Both the position numbers and the translations under genes were made by a program. A DNA stretch of 64,000 nt from Costertonia aggregata (GTDB taxonomy: Bacteria > Bacteroidota > Bacteroidia > Flavobacteriales > Flavobacteriaceae): NCBI RefSeq assembly GCF_013402795.1, contig NZ_CP058595.1, positions 407,501-471,500 on the forward strand, read 5' to 3'. Below, piece by piece: positions 39,691 through 48,558 of the stretch; position 1 is the first letter of the stretch; the number at the start of each line of letters is the position of its first letter. The notes below the pieces were generated by a model. The model was not told where the DNA came from, ran no database searches, and saw nothing but the letters and a program-made list of their open reading frames with translations.

Positions 39691-40551
39691 TTAATTTCTA
39701 GTTTTCAATTTCCTTGTCCAGACATCGATATTTTTCTGGTTCAGTCGAACAAATTCGTCCTTACCCTCCTTATTGGCGAGCTGTAACGACTTTTCTGCGG
39801 AAACAATGGCCGTTTCGTGATACCCTAACGCCGCTTCGGCCAATGACTTGACCCTATGAAAATAATAGGTGTCGCCGCCCAACGCAATGGCCTTGTTCAA
39901 ATATTGTAGCGCCAGTTTATGCTTGGCTCCTTGTTCTACATAATAGCGAGCAGCCTCATAGTACGTTTGAGCCGTTGGATTTACTTGTAGTTGTTTTTCA
40001 ATTTCAGCCTCCATCATACGTTTGGTATCTACAATTACAGGAATCGTGACTTTGGTATTTGCCCAAAGCCAAATCATATCAGCGGTATCATGGGAGATAT
40101 TGTCAAAAGTGATAAGAAAATTTTCTTGAAAATGGATGGTTTTCTCCGGTACAACCTTTAAACGAAATACATCTTCATTGGGATTATATTTTGTTCTACC
40201 ATCGCCCCAATGGGAAATATTGGTATGAAACGCTATCTCCCACTCTTTTTCTTCGGGAAAGGCATATAATGCATATGTGCCAGCAGGCAACTGATTCCCT
40301 GAAACCGTGATGGTGTCGGAAATCGTTATCTTTGTAGATGCATTCGCACCAACACGCCAAATACGACCATGGGGCACCAGTTCCCCAAAAATTTTTCGAC
40401 CGCGAACGGCAGGTCTGGAATATACTACCTCAATTTTAGTGAGTCCTACTTCTTGTACAATACTGGAATATGGACTAGCTTTTGGATATTTTATTTGGGC
40501 CATGCAAATGACCGCGTTTAGAACAAAAAGTATGGTCAAATATCTTTTCAA
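39691..40551 (-). CDS. Secreted DUF2911 protein with TPR-like tail
   Basis: A 286-residue protein with a signal peptide and a DUF2911 domain (ASPYSSIVQEVGLTKIEVVYSRPAVRGRKIFGELVPHGRIWRVGANASTKI). Its C-terminal 90 residues contain TPR-like helices (YYEAARYYVEQGAKHKLALQYLNKAIALGG and KSLAEAALGYHETAIVSAEKSL). Function unknown. Its start overlaps the ftsY end by 4 nt (ATG/TGA-type arrangement), so it is translated from the ftsY transcript. Confidence 0.88.
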   Translation of the reverse strand: MKRYLTILFVLNAVICMAQIKYPKASPYSSIVQEVGLTKIEVVYSRPAVRGRKIFGELVPHGRIWRVGANASTKITISDTITVSGNQLPAGTYALYAFPEEKEWEIAFHTNISHWGDGRTKYNPNEDVFRLKVVPEKTIHFQENFLITFDNISHDTADMIWLWANTKVTIPVIVDTKRMMEAEIEKQLQVNPTAQTYYEAARYYVEQGAKHKLALQYLNKAIALGGDTYYFHRVKSLAEAALGYHETAIVSAEKSLQLANKEGKDEFVRLNQKNIDVWTRKLKTRN

Positions 40552-41510
40552 CCGGAAATATTAAAAAAAGAATCCACAAACTCATATTTATTGAAAACCT
40601 GTAAGTCCTCAATACCTTCCCCTACACCTATATATTTTACAGGAATCTGAAATTGGTCCGATATACCGATTACTACACCACCTTTGGCAGTACCATCCAA
40701 TTTGGTGACTGCTAAAGAGGTTACTTCGGTGGCCTTCGTAAACTCCTTGGCCTGTTCAAAGGCATTTTGACCGGTAGAGCCATCCAATACCAAAAGTACC
40801 TCGTGTGGCGTATCATCAACTACTTTTTGCATAACCCGTTTTACCTTGGTCAACTCGTTCATTAAATTGACTTTGTTATGCAATCGCCCGGCGGTGTCAA
40901 TAATCACTATATCCGCATCTTGCTTTACGGCAGAACTCAAGGTGTCAAAAGCCACGGAGGCCGGGTCACTTCCCATGTTCTGTTTTATGATGGGAACATC
41001 AACTCTATCTGCCCAAACCTGCAACTGATCTATAGCAGCTGCCCTGAACGTATCGGCTGCACCCAATACTACTTTTAACCCCTGTTTTTTGAACTGATAC
41101 GCCAATTTACCGATGGTAGTGGTCTTACCTACGCCATTGACCCCAACAACCATGATTACGTAGGGTTTTTTATCATTTGGGATAGCAAATTCGACCTCTT
41201 CACCCACATGGGTCTCGGAAAGCAACCCTGCAATTTCTTCACGGAGGATAGTGTTCAGCTCATCCGTACCCATGTATTTGTCTTTGGATACGCGAGCCTC
41301 TATCCTATCAATAATCTTTAAGGTAGTGTTGACACCAACATCGGAGGTTACCAATACTTCTTCCAAATTATCCAAAACATCGTCATCCACTTTGGATTTG
41401 CCGGCCACCGCCTTGCTCAACTTGGAAAAAAAAGTGGTTTTACTCTTTTCCAAACCTTTGTCCAAGGTTTCTTTTTTCTGTGAGGAAAATATTTTTTTAA
41501 ATAAACTCAT
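40548..41510 (-). CDS. ftsY: Signal recognition particle receptor FtsY
   Basis: The SRP receptor GTPase that docks ribosome-SRP complexes at the membrane. The 320-residue NG-domain protein has G1 GVNGVGKTTTIGKLA (about 123-137), DTAGRLHNK, TKLDGTAKGG and GVGEGIEDLQVF. The acidic A domain of E. coli FtsY is essentially absent, as in many Bacteroidota. Its 5' neighbour on minus is the 50-residue protein gene, but a terminator at 41601-41630 separates them. Confidence 0.95.
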   Translation of the reverse strand: MSLFKKIFSSQKKETLDKGLEKSKTTFFSKLSKAVAGKSKVDDDVLDNLEEVLVTSDVGVNTTLKIIDRIEARVSKDKYMGTDELNTILREEIAGLLSETHVGEEVEFAIPNDKKPYVIMVVGVNGVGKTTTIGKLAYQFKKQGLKVVLGAADTFRAAAIDQLQVWADRVDVPIIKQNMGSDPASVAFDTLSSAVKQDADIVIIDTAGRLHNKVNLMNELTKVKRVMQKVVDDTPHEVLLVLDGSTGQNAFEQAKEFTKATEVTSLAVTKLDGTAKGGVVIGISDQFQIPVKYIGVGEGIEDLQVFNKYEFVDSFFNISG

Positions 41511-41600
41511 CTTTTGTTAAAAGGATTTCTCAAAGATAGCGAATGCACACAATAAAACTCAATGTTTGAAAGTATTGTAATGGTACAAGTTGCATAAACG

Positions 41601-41630
41601 AAAAAAGCTACTTTCAATGAAAGTAGCTTT
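41601..41630 (-). terminator. Terminator after the rpmB-rpmG operon
   Basis: A 12-bp perfect stem AAAGCTACTTTC / GAAAGTAGCTTT with an AAT loop. On the minus strand the stem is followed by TTTTTT, about 25 nt past the 50-residue gene stop. Confidence 0.9.
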
Positions 41631-41653
41631 ACTATATTGTTTGGGAGCTGTAC

Positions 41654-41806
41654 CTATTTTTTGGACAACCACTCATTTACCGCTTCGGGTGCCATAACCG
41701 ATTCAACAAAGGTATACGCACCACTTTTGGGTGACTTTACCATTTTAATGGCCTTTGTCAATCTTTTTGAACTTGTTTGTAAACTTGCAACGGTCTTCTT
41801 TGCCAT
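41654..41806 (-). CDS. Small basic DUF4295-like protein of 50 residues
   Basis: A short frame, easily missed, that starts ATG at 41806 and reads MAKKTVASLQTSSKRLTKAIKM, ending VNEWLSKK. It is rich in Lys and Ser/Thr. The same small protein follows rpmG in other flavobacteria, where it is called DUF4295. The conserved position after the L28 and L33 genes suggests a ribosome-associated role; this is inference. It lies 38 nt after rpmG with a terminator beyond it. Confidence 0.85.
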   Translation of the reverse strand: MAKKTVASLQTSSKRLTKAIKMVKSPKSGAYTFVESVMAPEAVNEWLSKK

Positions 41807-41844
41807 GACTTATAATTTATTGTCGCTTCCGTAAAGGTGGAAAC

Positions 41845-42027
41845 TTATTTAATTTCTTTGTGTACGGTCATTCTCTTTAAGATAGGGTTGAATTTCTTCA
41901 ACTCCATCCTATCCGGAGTATTTTTCTTGTTCTTGGTAGTGATGTACCTTGAAGTTCCTGGCTGCCCGGACTCTTTATGCTCCGTGCATTCCAAGATTAC
42001 CTGAACTCTGTTTCCTTTCTTTGCCAT
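41845..42027 (-). CDS. rpmG: 50S ribosomal protein L33
   Basis: A 60-residue ribosomal protein ([40 protein letters not shown]). It has just one Cys, so it is the zinc-free C-minus type. It lies 21 nt after rpmB and 38 nt before the 50-residue gene, all on one transcript. Confidence 0.96.
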   Translation of the reverse strand: MAKKGNRVQVILECTEHKESGQPGTSRYITTKNKKNTPDRMELKKFNPILKRMTVHKEIK

Positions 42028-42048
42028 CGTATTTCTAAATTTTCAGGA

Positions 42049-42285
42049 TTACTTTACCAATCCTTTTGCTCTTGCCTCTTTCAAAACAGCAGAGATGCCT
42101 TTTTTGTTGATACTTTTTAATGCTCTAGCAGATACTTTCAAAGTAATCCACTTGTCCTCTTCAGGGATATAAAAACGCTTTTTGGAAAGATTTACATCAA
42201 ATCTTCTTCTTGTTTTATTGATAGAGAAAGAAACGTTGTTTCCAAACATTGCTCTCTTTCCGGTAAGCTCACAAACTTTTGACAT
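42049..42285 (-). CDS. rpmB: 50S ribosomal protein L28
   Basis: A 78-residue ribosomal protein (MSKVCELTGKRAMFGNNVSFSINKTRRRFDVNL). It is the first gene of the rpmB-rpmG-small protein operon. The single Cys near the N-terminus indicates the zinc-free form. It has a near-perfect Bacteroidota promoter upstream. Confidence 0.96.
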   Translation of the reverse strand: MSKVCELTGKRAMFGNNVSFSINKTRRRFDVNLSKKRFYIPEEDKWITLKVSARALKSINKKGISAVLKEARAKGLVK

Positions 42286-42318
42286 CTTCTTACGTTTTGT
42301 GTGATTTTAAACAGGGTG

Positions 42319-42348
42319 CAAATTTATATCATTTTTATGGATAGGCAA
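42319..42348 (-). promoter_or_regulatory. Promoter of the rpmB operon
   Basis: On the minus strand TTG (42348-42346), a 19-nt spacer, then TAAATTTG (42326-42319). It is the same geometry as the tRNA-Lys promoter and lies about 34 nt before the rpmB start. Confidence 0.85.
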
Positions 42349-42357
42349 AATTCTTTT

Positions 42358-43608
42358 TTAGAATTTTAAAATTTCTTTTTGCAGCATTTCAAAAGCCTTG
42401 TTTACCGACTTTTGAACGATTCTCTCCCGATGGTTGCCCATAATATATTTTTCGGCGAATACTCCTTTAGGCGTTGCGATACCTATGTAGACCGTTCCTA
42501 CATCGGCATCTGAATCTCCTTTTGAAGGCCCGGCATTACCCGTTGTAGCTATGGCAAAATCGGTTTTGAGCAATTCTTTTGCGTTTTCTGCCATGCTTTT
42601 GGCGACGGCTTCGCTTACTACAGAATGTTGTTTTACCAATTGTTCAGGTATTTTGAGAAGATGTATCTTGGTTTCGGTAGCATAACTTACCACGCTACCC
42701 TTAAAATACGCTGATGCCCCAGGTACCGACGTAATCTGCTGCGCTATTTTGCCTCCCGTAAAGCTTTCGGCCGTTGCCACGGTCATTTTTCGCTCAGCAA
42801 GTAGCTTACCTATTACGAACTCGAGCGTTTCATCCTCTTCTTCCCCATAGATGATGTCCCCGATCAGCGGGTACAGCTTTTGTGCCTCGGCCTGTATACC
42901 TTTGATAATTTGGTCTTTGTTCGTTCCCTTGCCCGTTAATCGTAAACGTACCCTTCCCAAACTGGGTAAATATGCCAATTTAATGAACGTAGGCAGATTA
43001 TCTTCCCAATCGGCGATTTTTTCGGCAATGGCACTTTCTCCCAAACCATACGTCATTATGGTCTTGTGTACAATATATGGTCTTTTGAATTCGGAAATTA
43101 TCTTTGGTAAAACGGCATTGGCAATCAGGTTTTTCATCTCAAAGGGAACGCCCGGCAGCGATACGAAAGCCTTATTGTTCTTTTTTATCCACATACCCGG
43201 TGCGGTACCATAAGCATTGTGCAATACGACCGATTTTGAAGGAACCAACGCCTGTTTCCTATTATTTTCGGAGATAGTGCTTGTTGTTATGTACTTTTCA
43301 AAAAGCTCCTCTACGTGCTTAAGTACTTTTTTATCCTGTATTAAAACGTCATCAAAATATTTGCAAAGCGTATGCTTGGTAATATCATCCTTTGTGGGGC
43401 CTAGGCCACCGGTAAGGAGTATAATGTCAGCCCTTGATTCAGCATCACGTAAAGCATTCAAAATATGGGCTTCATCATCCTGTACAGATGTTATTTGATA
43501 GACCGATATACCGATTTTATTGAGCTCTTTTGAGATAAAAGCCGAATTGGTATCCACAATTTGCCCAATAAGTATTTCATCGCCGATCGTGATGATTTCT
43601 GCAAACAT
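42358..43608 (-). CDS. cinA: CinA competence/damage-inducible family protein
   Basis: A 416-residue two-domain protein. The N-terminal MoCF-like domain begins [36 protein letters not shown] and has [15 protein letters not shown]; the C-terminal PncC-like domain has [32 protein letters not shown] and [10 protein letters not shown]. The C-terminal half belongs to the NMN-deamidase family. The joint protein is widespread in bacteria. It lies 30 nt after the Hpt gene. Cytosolic. Confidence 0.94.
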   Translation of the reverse strand: MFAEIITIGDEILIGQIVDTNSAFISKELNKIGISVYQITSVQDDEAHILNALRDAESRADIILLTGGLGPTKDDITKHTLCKYFDDVLIQDKKVLKHVEELFEKYITTSTISENNRKQALVPSKSVVLHNAYGTAPGMWIKKNNKAFVSLPGVPFEMKNLIANAVLPKIISEFKRPYIVHKTIMTYGLGESAIAEKIADWEDNLPTFIKLAYLPSLGRVRLRLTGKGTNKDQIIKGIQAEAQKLYPLIGDIIYGEEEDETLEFVIGKLLAERKMTVATAESFTGGKIAQQITSVPGASAYFKGSVVSYATETKIHLLKIPEQLVKQHSVVSEAVAKSMAENAKELLKTDFAIATTGNAGPSKGDSDADVGTVYIGIATPKGVFAEKYIMGNHRERIVQKSVNKAFEMLQKEILKF

Positions 43609-43638
43609 AAAATGATGTATTAAAAAGTAATGTGTGAC

Positions 43639-43980
43639 TTACGAAACGGGAAAGTCTTTTTTTAACTCCGATATCACTTGGTGTATATCTTTTTTTAGCA
43701 GCGGGAATTTTTCTGTTATTTCCGATATGGTAGCCTTACTCTTGCCTAAAGTTTCGATTTCAAGAGCGGTGGCCCTTGTCTGCTCCATACCCAATAAGTC
43801 AACATTGGGCTTTATTTTATGGGCCAATTGATAAATGTTGGAAAAATCTTTTTGCTTGATGGCAATTTCCAACGCTTCCAGATCTTGGGGTACTTCCTCC
43901 AAAAAAACCGATACGACAGAGTTGATGAAATCTTGATCACCCTCTGCCATTTCGTTTATCTTATCAAGACTATATATCAT
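43639..43980 (-). CDS. Histidine phosphotransfer (Hpt) domain protein
   Basis: A 113-residue stand-alone Hpt domain: QLAHKIKPNVDLLGM with the phospho-accepting His at residue 54. No histidine kinase or response regulator lies next to it, so it would be a shared relay module. It is the FAH gene's next neighbour on minus with no gap (43980/43981) and likely in one unit with it and cinA. Confidence 0.88.
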   Translation of the reverse strand: MIYSLDKINEMAEGDQDFINSVVSVFLEEVPQDLEALEIAIKQKDFSNIYQLAHKIKPNVDLLGMEQTRATALEIETLGKSKATISEITEKFPLLKKDIHQVISELKKDFPVS

Positions 43981-44592
43981 TTATTTTACTTTAAGGGAGA
44001 ATAGCTCTCTACCCTCCAGTGTACCCGAAAGATAATCATTTGTTTGTACTTTGCCAACACCGGCGGGCGTGCCCGTAAAAATAACATCCCCTTTTTTCAA
44101 CATAAAAAAAGTTGATACATAGGCGATGAGTTCATCTATCTTCCAGAGCATTAAAGCGGTATTTCCCTTTTGAACCTCTTCTTCATTCTTTGAAAGTGAA
44201 AAATCAATATCATTTATATCTTTAAAATTGGTCTTGGGAAGCCAATTGCCAATGACCGCGGCACCATCAAAACCTTTTGCCTTTTCCCATGGCAATCCCT
44301 TTTCTTTAAGCTTTGCCTGTAGGTCTCTTGCCGTAAAATCTATGCCCAACCCAATTTCATCATAATACTTGTGCGCGAATTGTTCATCAATATGTTTTCC
44401 CACTTTTTTGATTTTCACCAATACCTCAACCTCATAATGTATATGATTGGAAAACTCCGGAATATAAAAATCCTGTTCTTTCGGAAGTACCGCAGAGTCT
44501 GGCTTTATGAAAACAACGGGTTCGTTTGGCCTTTCATTTTCCAGCTCCTGAATATGATCTGTATAATTTCTACCGATACAAATAATCTTCAT
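43981..44592 (-). CDS. Fumarylacetoacetate hydrolase family protein
   Basis: A 203-residue FAH-family hydrolase/isomerase: MKIICIGRNYTDHIQEL, FIKPDSAVL, EVEVLVKIKKVGKHI, and the metal-site region YDEIGLGIDFTARDLQ. The end IFTGTPAGVGKV is the family's classical GTPxG. Members act on acylpyruvates or oxaloacetate; the substrate is not clear. Start ATG at 44592. Confidence 0.9.
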   Translation of the reverse strand: MKIICIGRNYTDHIQELENERPNEPVVFIKPDSAVLPKEQDFYIPEFSNHIHYEVEVLVKIKKVGKHIDEQFAHKYYDEIGLGIDFTARDLQAKLKEKGLPWEKAKGFDGAAVIGNWLPKTNFKDINDIDFSLSKNEEEVQKGNTALMLWKIDELIAYVSTFFMLKKGDVIFTGTPAGVGKVQTNDYLSGTLEGRELFSLKVK

Positions 44593-44618
44593 TGATAGAT
44601 TTGTTTCTAAATTCGGCA

Positions 44619-45395
44619 CTAGCCCAATTTGGTGTTCAATTTACTTAATTTGATTTGCGTGAGCACTTTTTTTGTGTACAACGGAAAATCGGCATTTAAC
44701 ATCCACCCGAAATAACCGGGCTCTTTTTCCAGGACATCATGTACTTTTTTGCCTTTATGCTTGCCAAAAGAAAAGGCCTCCTCATCATCCTCGTCATACA
44801 TAATGAAACCGGCAAAATCCGCAAAACGTTTATGGGCCGAAAATTCCGCCAGCTTTTTAATGTTATTATCCAATTCGGGGTAACGGTCCAGTTGGGAAAG
44901 CAGCACCTCATAGGTGGCTTTGGTATCGGCCTCTGCACTGTGGGCATCAGTGAGTTCCTTGCCGCAATAGAATTTATAGGCCGCACCCAAAGTTCTTTTT
45001 TCCATTTTATGAAAAATCGTCTGCACATCTACCGAATTCATACTTTTCATATCAAAATCTACCTCGGCACGCAGCATTTCTTCGGCCAATAAGGGAATAT
45101 CGAAGCGATTGGAATTGAAGCCGCCCAAATCACTGTCCTTTATCATTTGATATATTTCTTTGGAGAGCTCTTTAAAAGTAGGCTCGTTCGCTACTTTTTC
45201 ATTGGAGATACCATGTACGGCAACCACTTCATCCGGTATTGACATTTCGGGATTTACCAACCATGTCTTGCTTTCTTTGTTCCCATTGGGAAAAATCTTT
45301 AAAATGGCTATTTCCACAATGCGGTCTTTGGCCACATTGATGCCTGTGGTCTCAAGATCAAAAAAACATATGGGTTTGGTAAGCTGAAGTTCCAT
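44619..45395 (-). CDS. DnaQ-like 3'-5' exonuclease with ExoX-like C-terminal domain
   Basis: A 258-residue DEDDh exonuclease. Exo I is FFDLETTGI (Asp13, Glu15), exo II is in GGFNSNRFD, exo III is HSAEADTKAT. The C-terminus (SFGKHKGKKVHDVLEKEPGYFGWMLNADFP) resembles the ExoX-like C-terminal domain, so this is a stand-alone DNA exonuclease rather than the Pol III epsilon subunit of E. coli. It lies 26 nt before the FAH gene on minus. Confidence 0.9.
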   Translation of the reverse strand: MELQLTKPICFFDLETTGINVAKDRIVEIAILKIFPNGNKESKTWLVNPEMSIPDEVVAVHGISNEKVANEPTFKELSKEIYQMIKDSDLGGFNSNRFDIPLLAEEMLRAEVDFDMKSMNSVDVQTIFHKMEKRTLGAAYKFYCGKELTDAHSAEADTKATYEVLLSQLDRYPELDNNIKKLAEFSAHKRFADFAGFIMYDEDDEEAFSFGKHKGKKVHDVLEKEPGYFGWMLNADFPLYTKKVLTQIKLSKLNTKLG

Positions 45396-45473
45396 ATTCG
45401 TTAGGTTTCAGCAAAGATAGGTTTTAGATGGTTTTGAGGAAATTATACGCAAGGTATATTAAAAAACTTGCCG

Positions 45474-46820
45474 TTAAATTTCCCTATCTACATCCCAAGC
45501 CTCTAAGTAATCGGCTATGGCCTTTGTGAACATACTGCCCAAAGCACCGTTTACGACCCTGTGGTCATAACTATGTGACAAGTACATTTTACTGCGTATA
45601 CCTATAAAATCGCCTTCTGCGGTTTCAATTACAGATGGAATTTTACGAATGGCCCCCAAAGCCAAAATACCTACTTGTGGCTGGTTGATAATAGGTGTAC
45701 CGAATACACTGCCAAAAGTTCCCACATTGGTAACCGTGTAGGTGCCGCCTTGGACTTCGTCCGGTTTCAACTGGTTGTTACGAGAACGATTGGCCAAGTC
45801 GTTGACCACTTTGGCCATGCCCACCAAGTTCAACTGATCCGCATTTTTGATTACTGGAACAATAAGGTTACCATCGGGGAGTGCAGCGGCCATACCAATA
45901 TTGATATTTTTCTTTTTGATGACCGTATCCCCGTCAACGGAAATATTCATCATTGGGTATTTTTTTAAGGCTTTGGCTACTGCCTCCATAAAAATGGGAG
46001 TAAACGTGAGTTTTTCGCCTTCTTGTTTTTCAAAAACCACCTTATGCTTATTGCGCCAATTGACAATATTGGTAACATCTACCTCTATGAAACTTTGAAC
46101 GTGTGCCGAAGTGGAAACGCTCTCTACCATATGCTTGGCAATAAGCTTACCCATACGGGACATTGCTATAACCTCATCCCCTGCCCCTGTGGCGATTGGC
46201 TGCGCCGATTGTTGCGGTTTGGAAACCGTGGACTCAGATTTTGCCATACTTTCTTCTTGAACATGCTTTTGTTCTTTGGATTTTTCCTTCTTATCGTAGG
46301 TATTTCTATTCTCCACATAAGCCAAAATGTCGTTTTTGGTAACCCTACCTTCTTTGCCTGTTCCTTTAATGGCATCCAATTCTGCTATGGATATATTCTC
46401 CTGTTTGGCGATATTTTTCACTAACGGGGAATAAAAACGTTCCGTACCGCTGTAGTCATGCGTAGGTGTTTCCACAGTTTCTTTGGCAACAGTGACCGTC
46501 TCGGCAACCGCAGCAACATCCCCATCATTGACCGTGACCGTTTCCGCAACGGTTTCTTTTCTAGGGGTTTCTCCTTCTCCCGAAACCTCTATTATGGCAA
46601 CGGCCTGCCCTACCTTAATAACATCATCAACATCAAAAAGCTTTTCGACCAATACACCTTCCACTTCACTGGGAACTTCAGAGTCCACTTTGTCGGTAGC
46701 GATTTCAAAAACCGCTTCATCCATCTCAATAGTATCGCCCACCTCTTTTAACCAAGTTGTCAATGTTGCTTCGGCAACACTCTCTCCCATTTGAGGCAAT
46801 TTTAATTCAAACTTTGACAT
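45474..46820 (-). CDS. Dihydrolipoamide acyltransferase (E2) of a 2-oxo acid dehydrogenase
   Basis: A 448-residue E2: an N-terminal lipoyl domain with Lys44 in EIATDKVDSE, a Glu/Val-rich linker, a peripheral-subunit-binding domain (LDAIKGTGKEGRVTKNDILAYV), and a catalytic domain. Its acyl-transfer motif is HRVVNG (His420, Asn424); the usual HxxxDG has Asp in place of that Asn. The substrate chain could be branched-chain, 2-oxoglutarate or pyruvate; no E1 or E3 genes are nearby to decide. Confidence 0.93.
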   Translation of the reverse strand: MSKFELKLPQMGESVAEATLTTWLKEVGDTIEMDEAVFEIATDKVDSEVPSEVEGVLVEKLFDVDDVIKVGQAVAIIEVSGEGETPRKETVAETVTVNDGDVAAVAETVTVAKETVETPTHDYSGTERFYSPLVKNIAKQENISIAELDAIKGTGKEGRVTKNDILAYVENRNTYDKKEKSKEQKHVQEESMAKSESTVSKPQQSAQPIATGAGDEVIAMSRMGKLIAKHMVESVSTSAHVQSFIEVDVTNIVNWRNKHKVVFEKQEGEKLTFTPIFMEAVAKALKKYPMMNISVDGDTVIKKKNINIGMAAALPDGNLIVPVIKNADQLNLVGMAKVVNDLANRSRNNQLKPDEVQGGTYTVTNVGTFGSVFGTPIINQPQVGILALGAIRKIPSVIETAEGDFIGIRSKMYLSHSYDHRVVNGALGSMFTKAIADYLEAWDVDREI

Positions 46821-46916
46821 ATTGTTATCTTAAGTGCTTTTTTGAATATATTTTTTGCAAAAATAATAAAAAAACGAAGCTATTATTAAATTTATTGCAT
46901 CTGTTAAAATATTACC

Positions 46917-47537
46917 CTAAGACATTTTCATCGAATTTTCAAAGGGAACCCTGTTAAGTATACTCCTTCCTAAAGTCACCTCATCTGCATACTCCAGTTC
47001 ATCCCCGACCGAAATTCCTCGGGCAATGGTAGATGTACTGATACCCAGTCCTTCCAACTGTTTATAGATATAAAAGTTGGTAGTGTCGCCTTCCATGGTC
47101 GAGCTCAATGCGAAAATGAGTTCTTTTACCGCTCCGTTTTTGGCCTTCGATACCAATGATGCAATGGTTAGGTCTTGCGGACCTATACCCTCCATTGGAG
47201 AAATTTTACCCCCGAGTACATGGTACAATCCTGTAAATTGCCCCGTATTTTCTATGGCCATAACATCCCTAATATCCTCTACCACGCAAATGACACTTTC
47301 ATCCCTTTTGGGATTGGCACAGATTTCGCACAGAGCTACGTCCGAAATATTATGACAGCTGGTACAGAACTTTATTTCTTCGCGCAGGCGCTGCAATGCG
47401 GTTGCCAAGCGCTTTGTTTGTTGATCGGGCTGTTTAAGCAGGTGCAATACCAACCTCAGTGCCGTTCTTTTGCCGATTCCCGGCAATTGTGACATTTCAT
47501 ATACCGCATTCTCTAAAAGCTTAGAAGAAAATTCCAT
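46917..47537 (-). CDS. recR: Recombination protein RecR
   Basis: A 206-residue RecR: N-terminal HhH region ([27 protein letters not shown]), a zinc finger ([16 protein letters not shown], about residues 58-73) and a Toprim core ([29 protein letters not shown]). It loads RecA onto SSB-coated DNA at gaps with RecO/RecF. Length is usual. It follows E2 after 97 nt on minus. Confidence 0.96.
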   Translation of the reverse strand: MEFSSKLLENAVYEMSQLPGIGKRTALRLVLHLLKQPDQQTKRLATALQRLREEIKFCTSCHNISDVALCEICANPKRDESVICVVEDIRDVMAIENTGQFTGLYHVLGGKISPMEGIGPQDLTIASLVSKAKNGAVKELIFALSSTMEGDTTNFYIYKQLEGLGISTSTIARGISVGDELEYADEVTLGRSILNRVPFENSMKMS

Positions 47538-47598
47538 AACGGTAAAATTACGATTTTATACACTTTGGGGTAACGAAATACAAATTTTTAAGAACCGA

Positions 47599-48390
47599 TT
47601 ATTTTAAATTTAAAACGTTTTTGGTCTCTATTCTCGAAAGTTCTTTCAAACTGCCTTTTTCATAGAGTGATGGTAAATCCCGTAAGGGTGTCCTTATTGG
47701 GGCTTCCCAATTGATGTAATCCTGAAAAATGATACCATTTACATTACGCCTGTTGTAGGCACTTCTAAAACGCACTCCACCTTCATTTACCCGATAGTTG
47801 TAAGCCAAGTAATCCATTGTTTTCGTTTCTTTATTGATCCAATAATGAAACTCATCGTCAAAATCGTTTCCACCACCATTCTCTTTGAAAGTAACTTCTA
47901 CGATATCATATTTTTGATTCTTTATAAAGGTTTCGCCTACATATTTTTTTATAACCGCTTTATCCATTAATTTATAGGGAAGCATAGCGAAATAAATTAC
48001 AGAGTTTAATGCCTGGGAATATTTTGCCGTATCTTTTTGGTTTAGCACAACCGTTTCTCCATCAATCTGTCGTGTGAAAATCCCATTTTTAAGCTCATCC
48101 ACTATTAGTGTGCCAGCTCCGGTATTGTCCTCAAGGGTATATTCATAACCATTGTCATTGTTGAACGTATATTCTTTTTTTCTAAAGGTAAAACTATAAT
48201 GAGCGGTATCGTACAGCGTACCGCCATGGGCCTGTATCGCATTACTTATAATCGTTTCCGCTGTTGTAAGACCTGCAACTTCAGATGAAGCGGCAGATTG
48301 CCGTATTTGTGCATTTGCTTCGTTTCTGTTCTCCGTTTTGCATGCCCATATCGATAATAACAAAACAAATACCATTCTATTTTTTATCAT
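47599..48390 (-). CDS. DUF6503-type secreted lipoprotein
   Basis: A 263-residue lipoprotein (lipobox SIWAC, Cys17). It begins its domain with SNAIQAHGGTLYDTAHYSFTFRKKEYTFNNDNGYEYTLE, a family of beta-rich Bacteroidota proteins resembling outer-membrane lipoprotein sorting proteins. It ends YEKGSLKELSRIE. No clear function. It lies 61 nt downstream of recR's start, on the minus strand. Confidence 0.8.
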   Translation of the reverse strand: MIKNRMVFVLLLSIWACKTENRNEANAQIRQSAASSEVAGLTTAETIISNAIQAHGGTLYDTAHYSFTFRKKEYTFNNDNGYEYTLEDNTGAGTLIVDELKNGIFTRQIDGETVVLNQKDTAKYSQALNSVIYFAMLPYKLMDKAVIKKYVGETFIKNQKYDIVEVTFKENGGGNDFDDEFHYWINKETKTMDYLAYNYRVNEGGVRFRSAYNRRNVNGIIFQDYINWEAPIRTPLRDLPSLYEKGSLKELSRIETKNVLNLK

Positions 48391-48558
48391 TTTTGTAAAA
48401 GTTTTTTATCATTCATTGGGGTGTAGTCGCTTTTGCGTGCAAATGATAACACATATCTTAAATTAAATGATATTGAGGTATCAAATATAGAGCAACAATT
48501 TTCCCAAGGGATATACTATTTCAACTTTTTGTACTTTGCATAGATAAATGAACAATCT

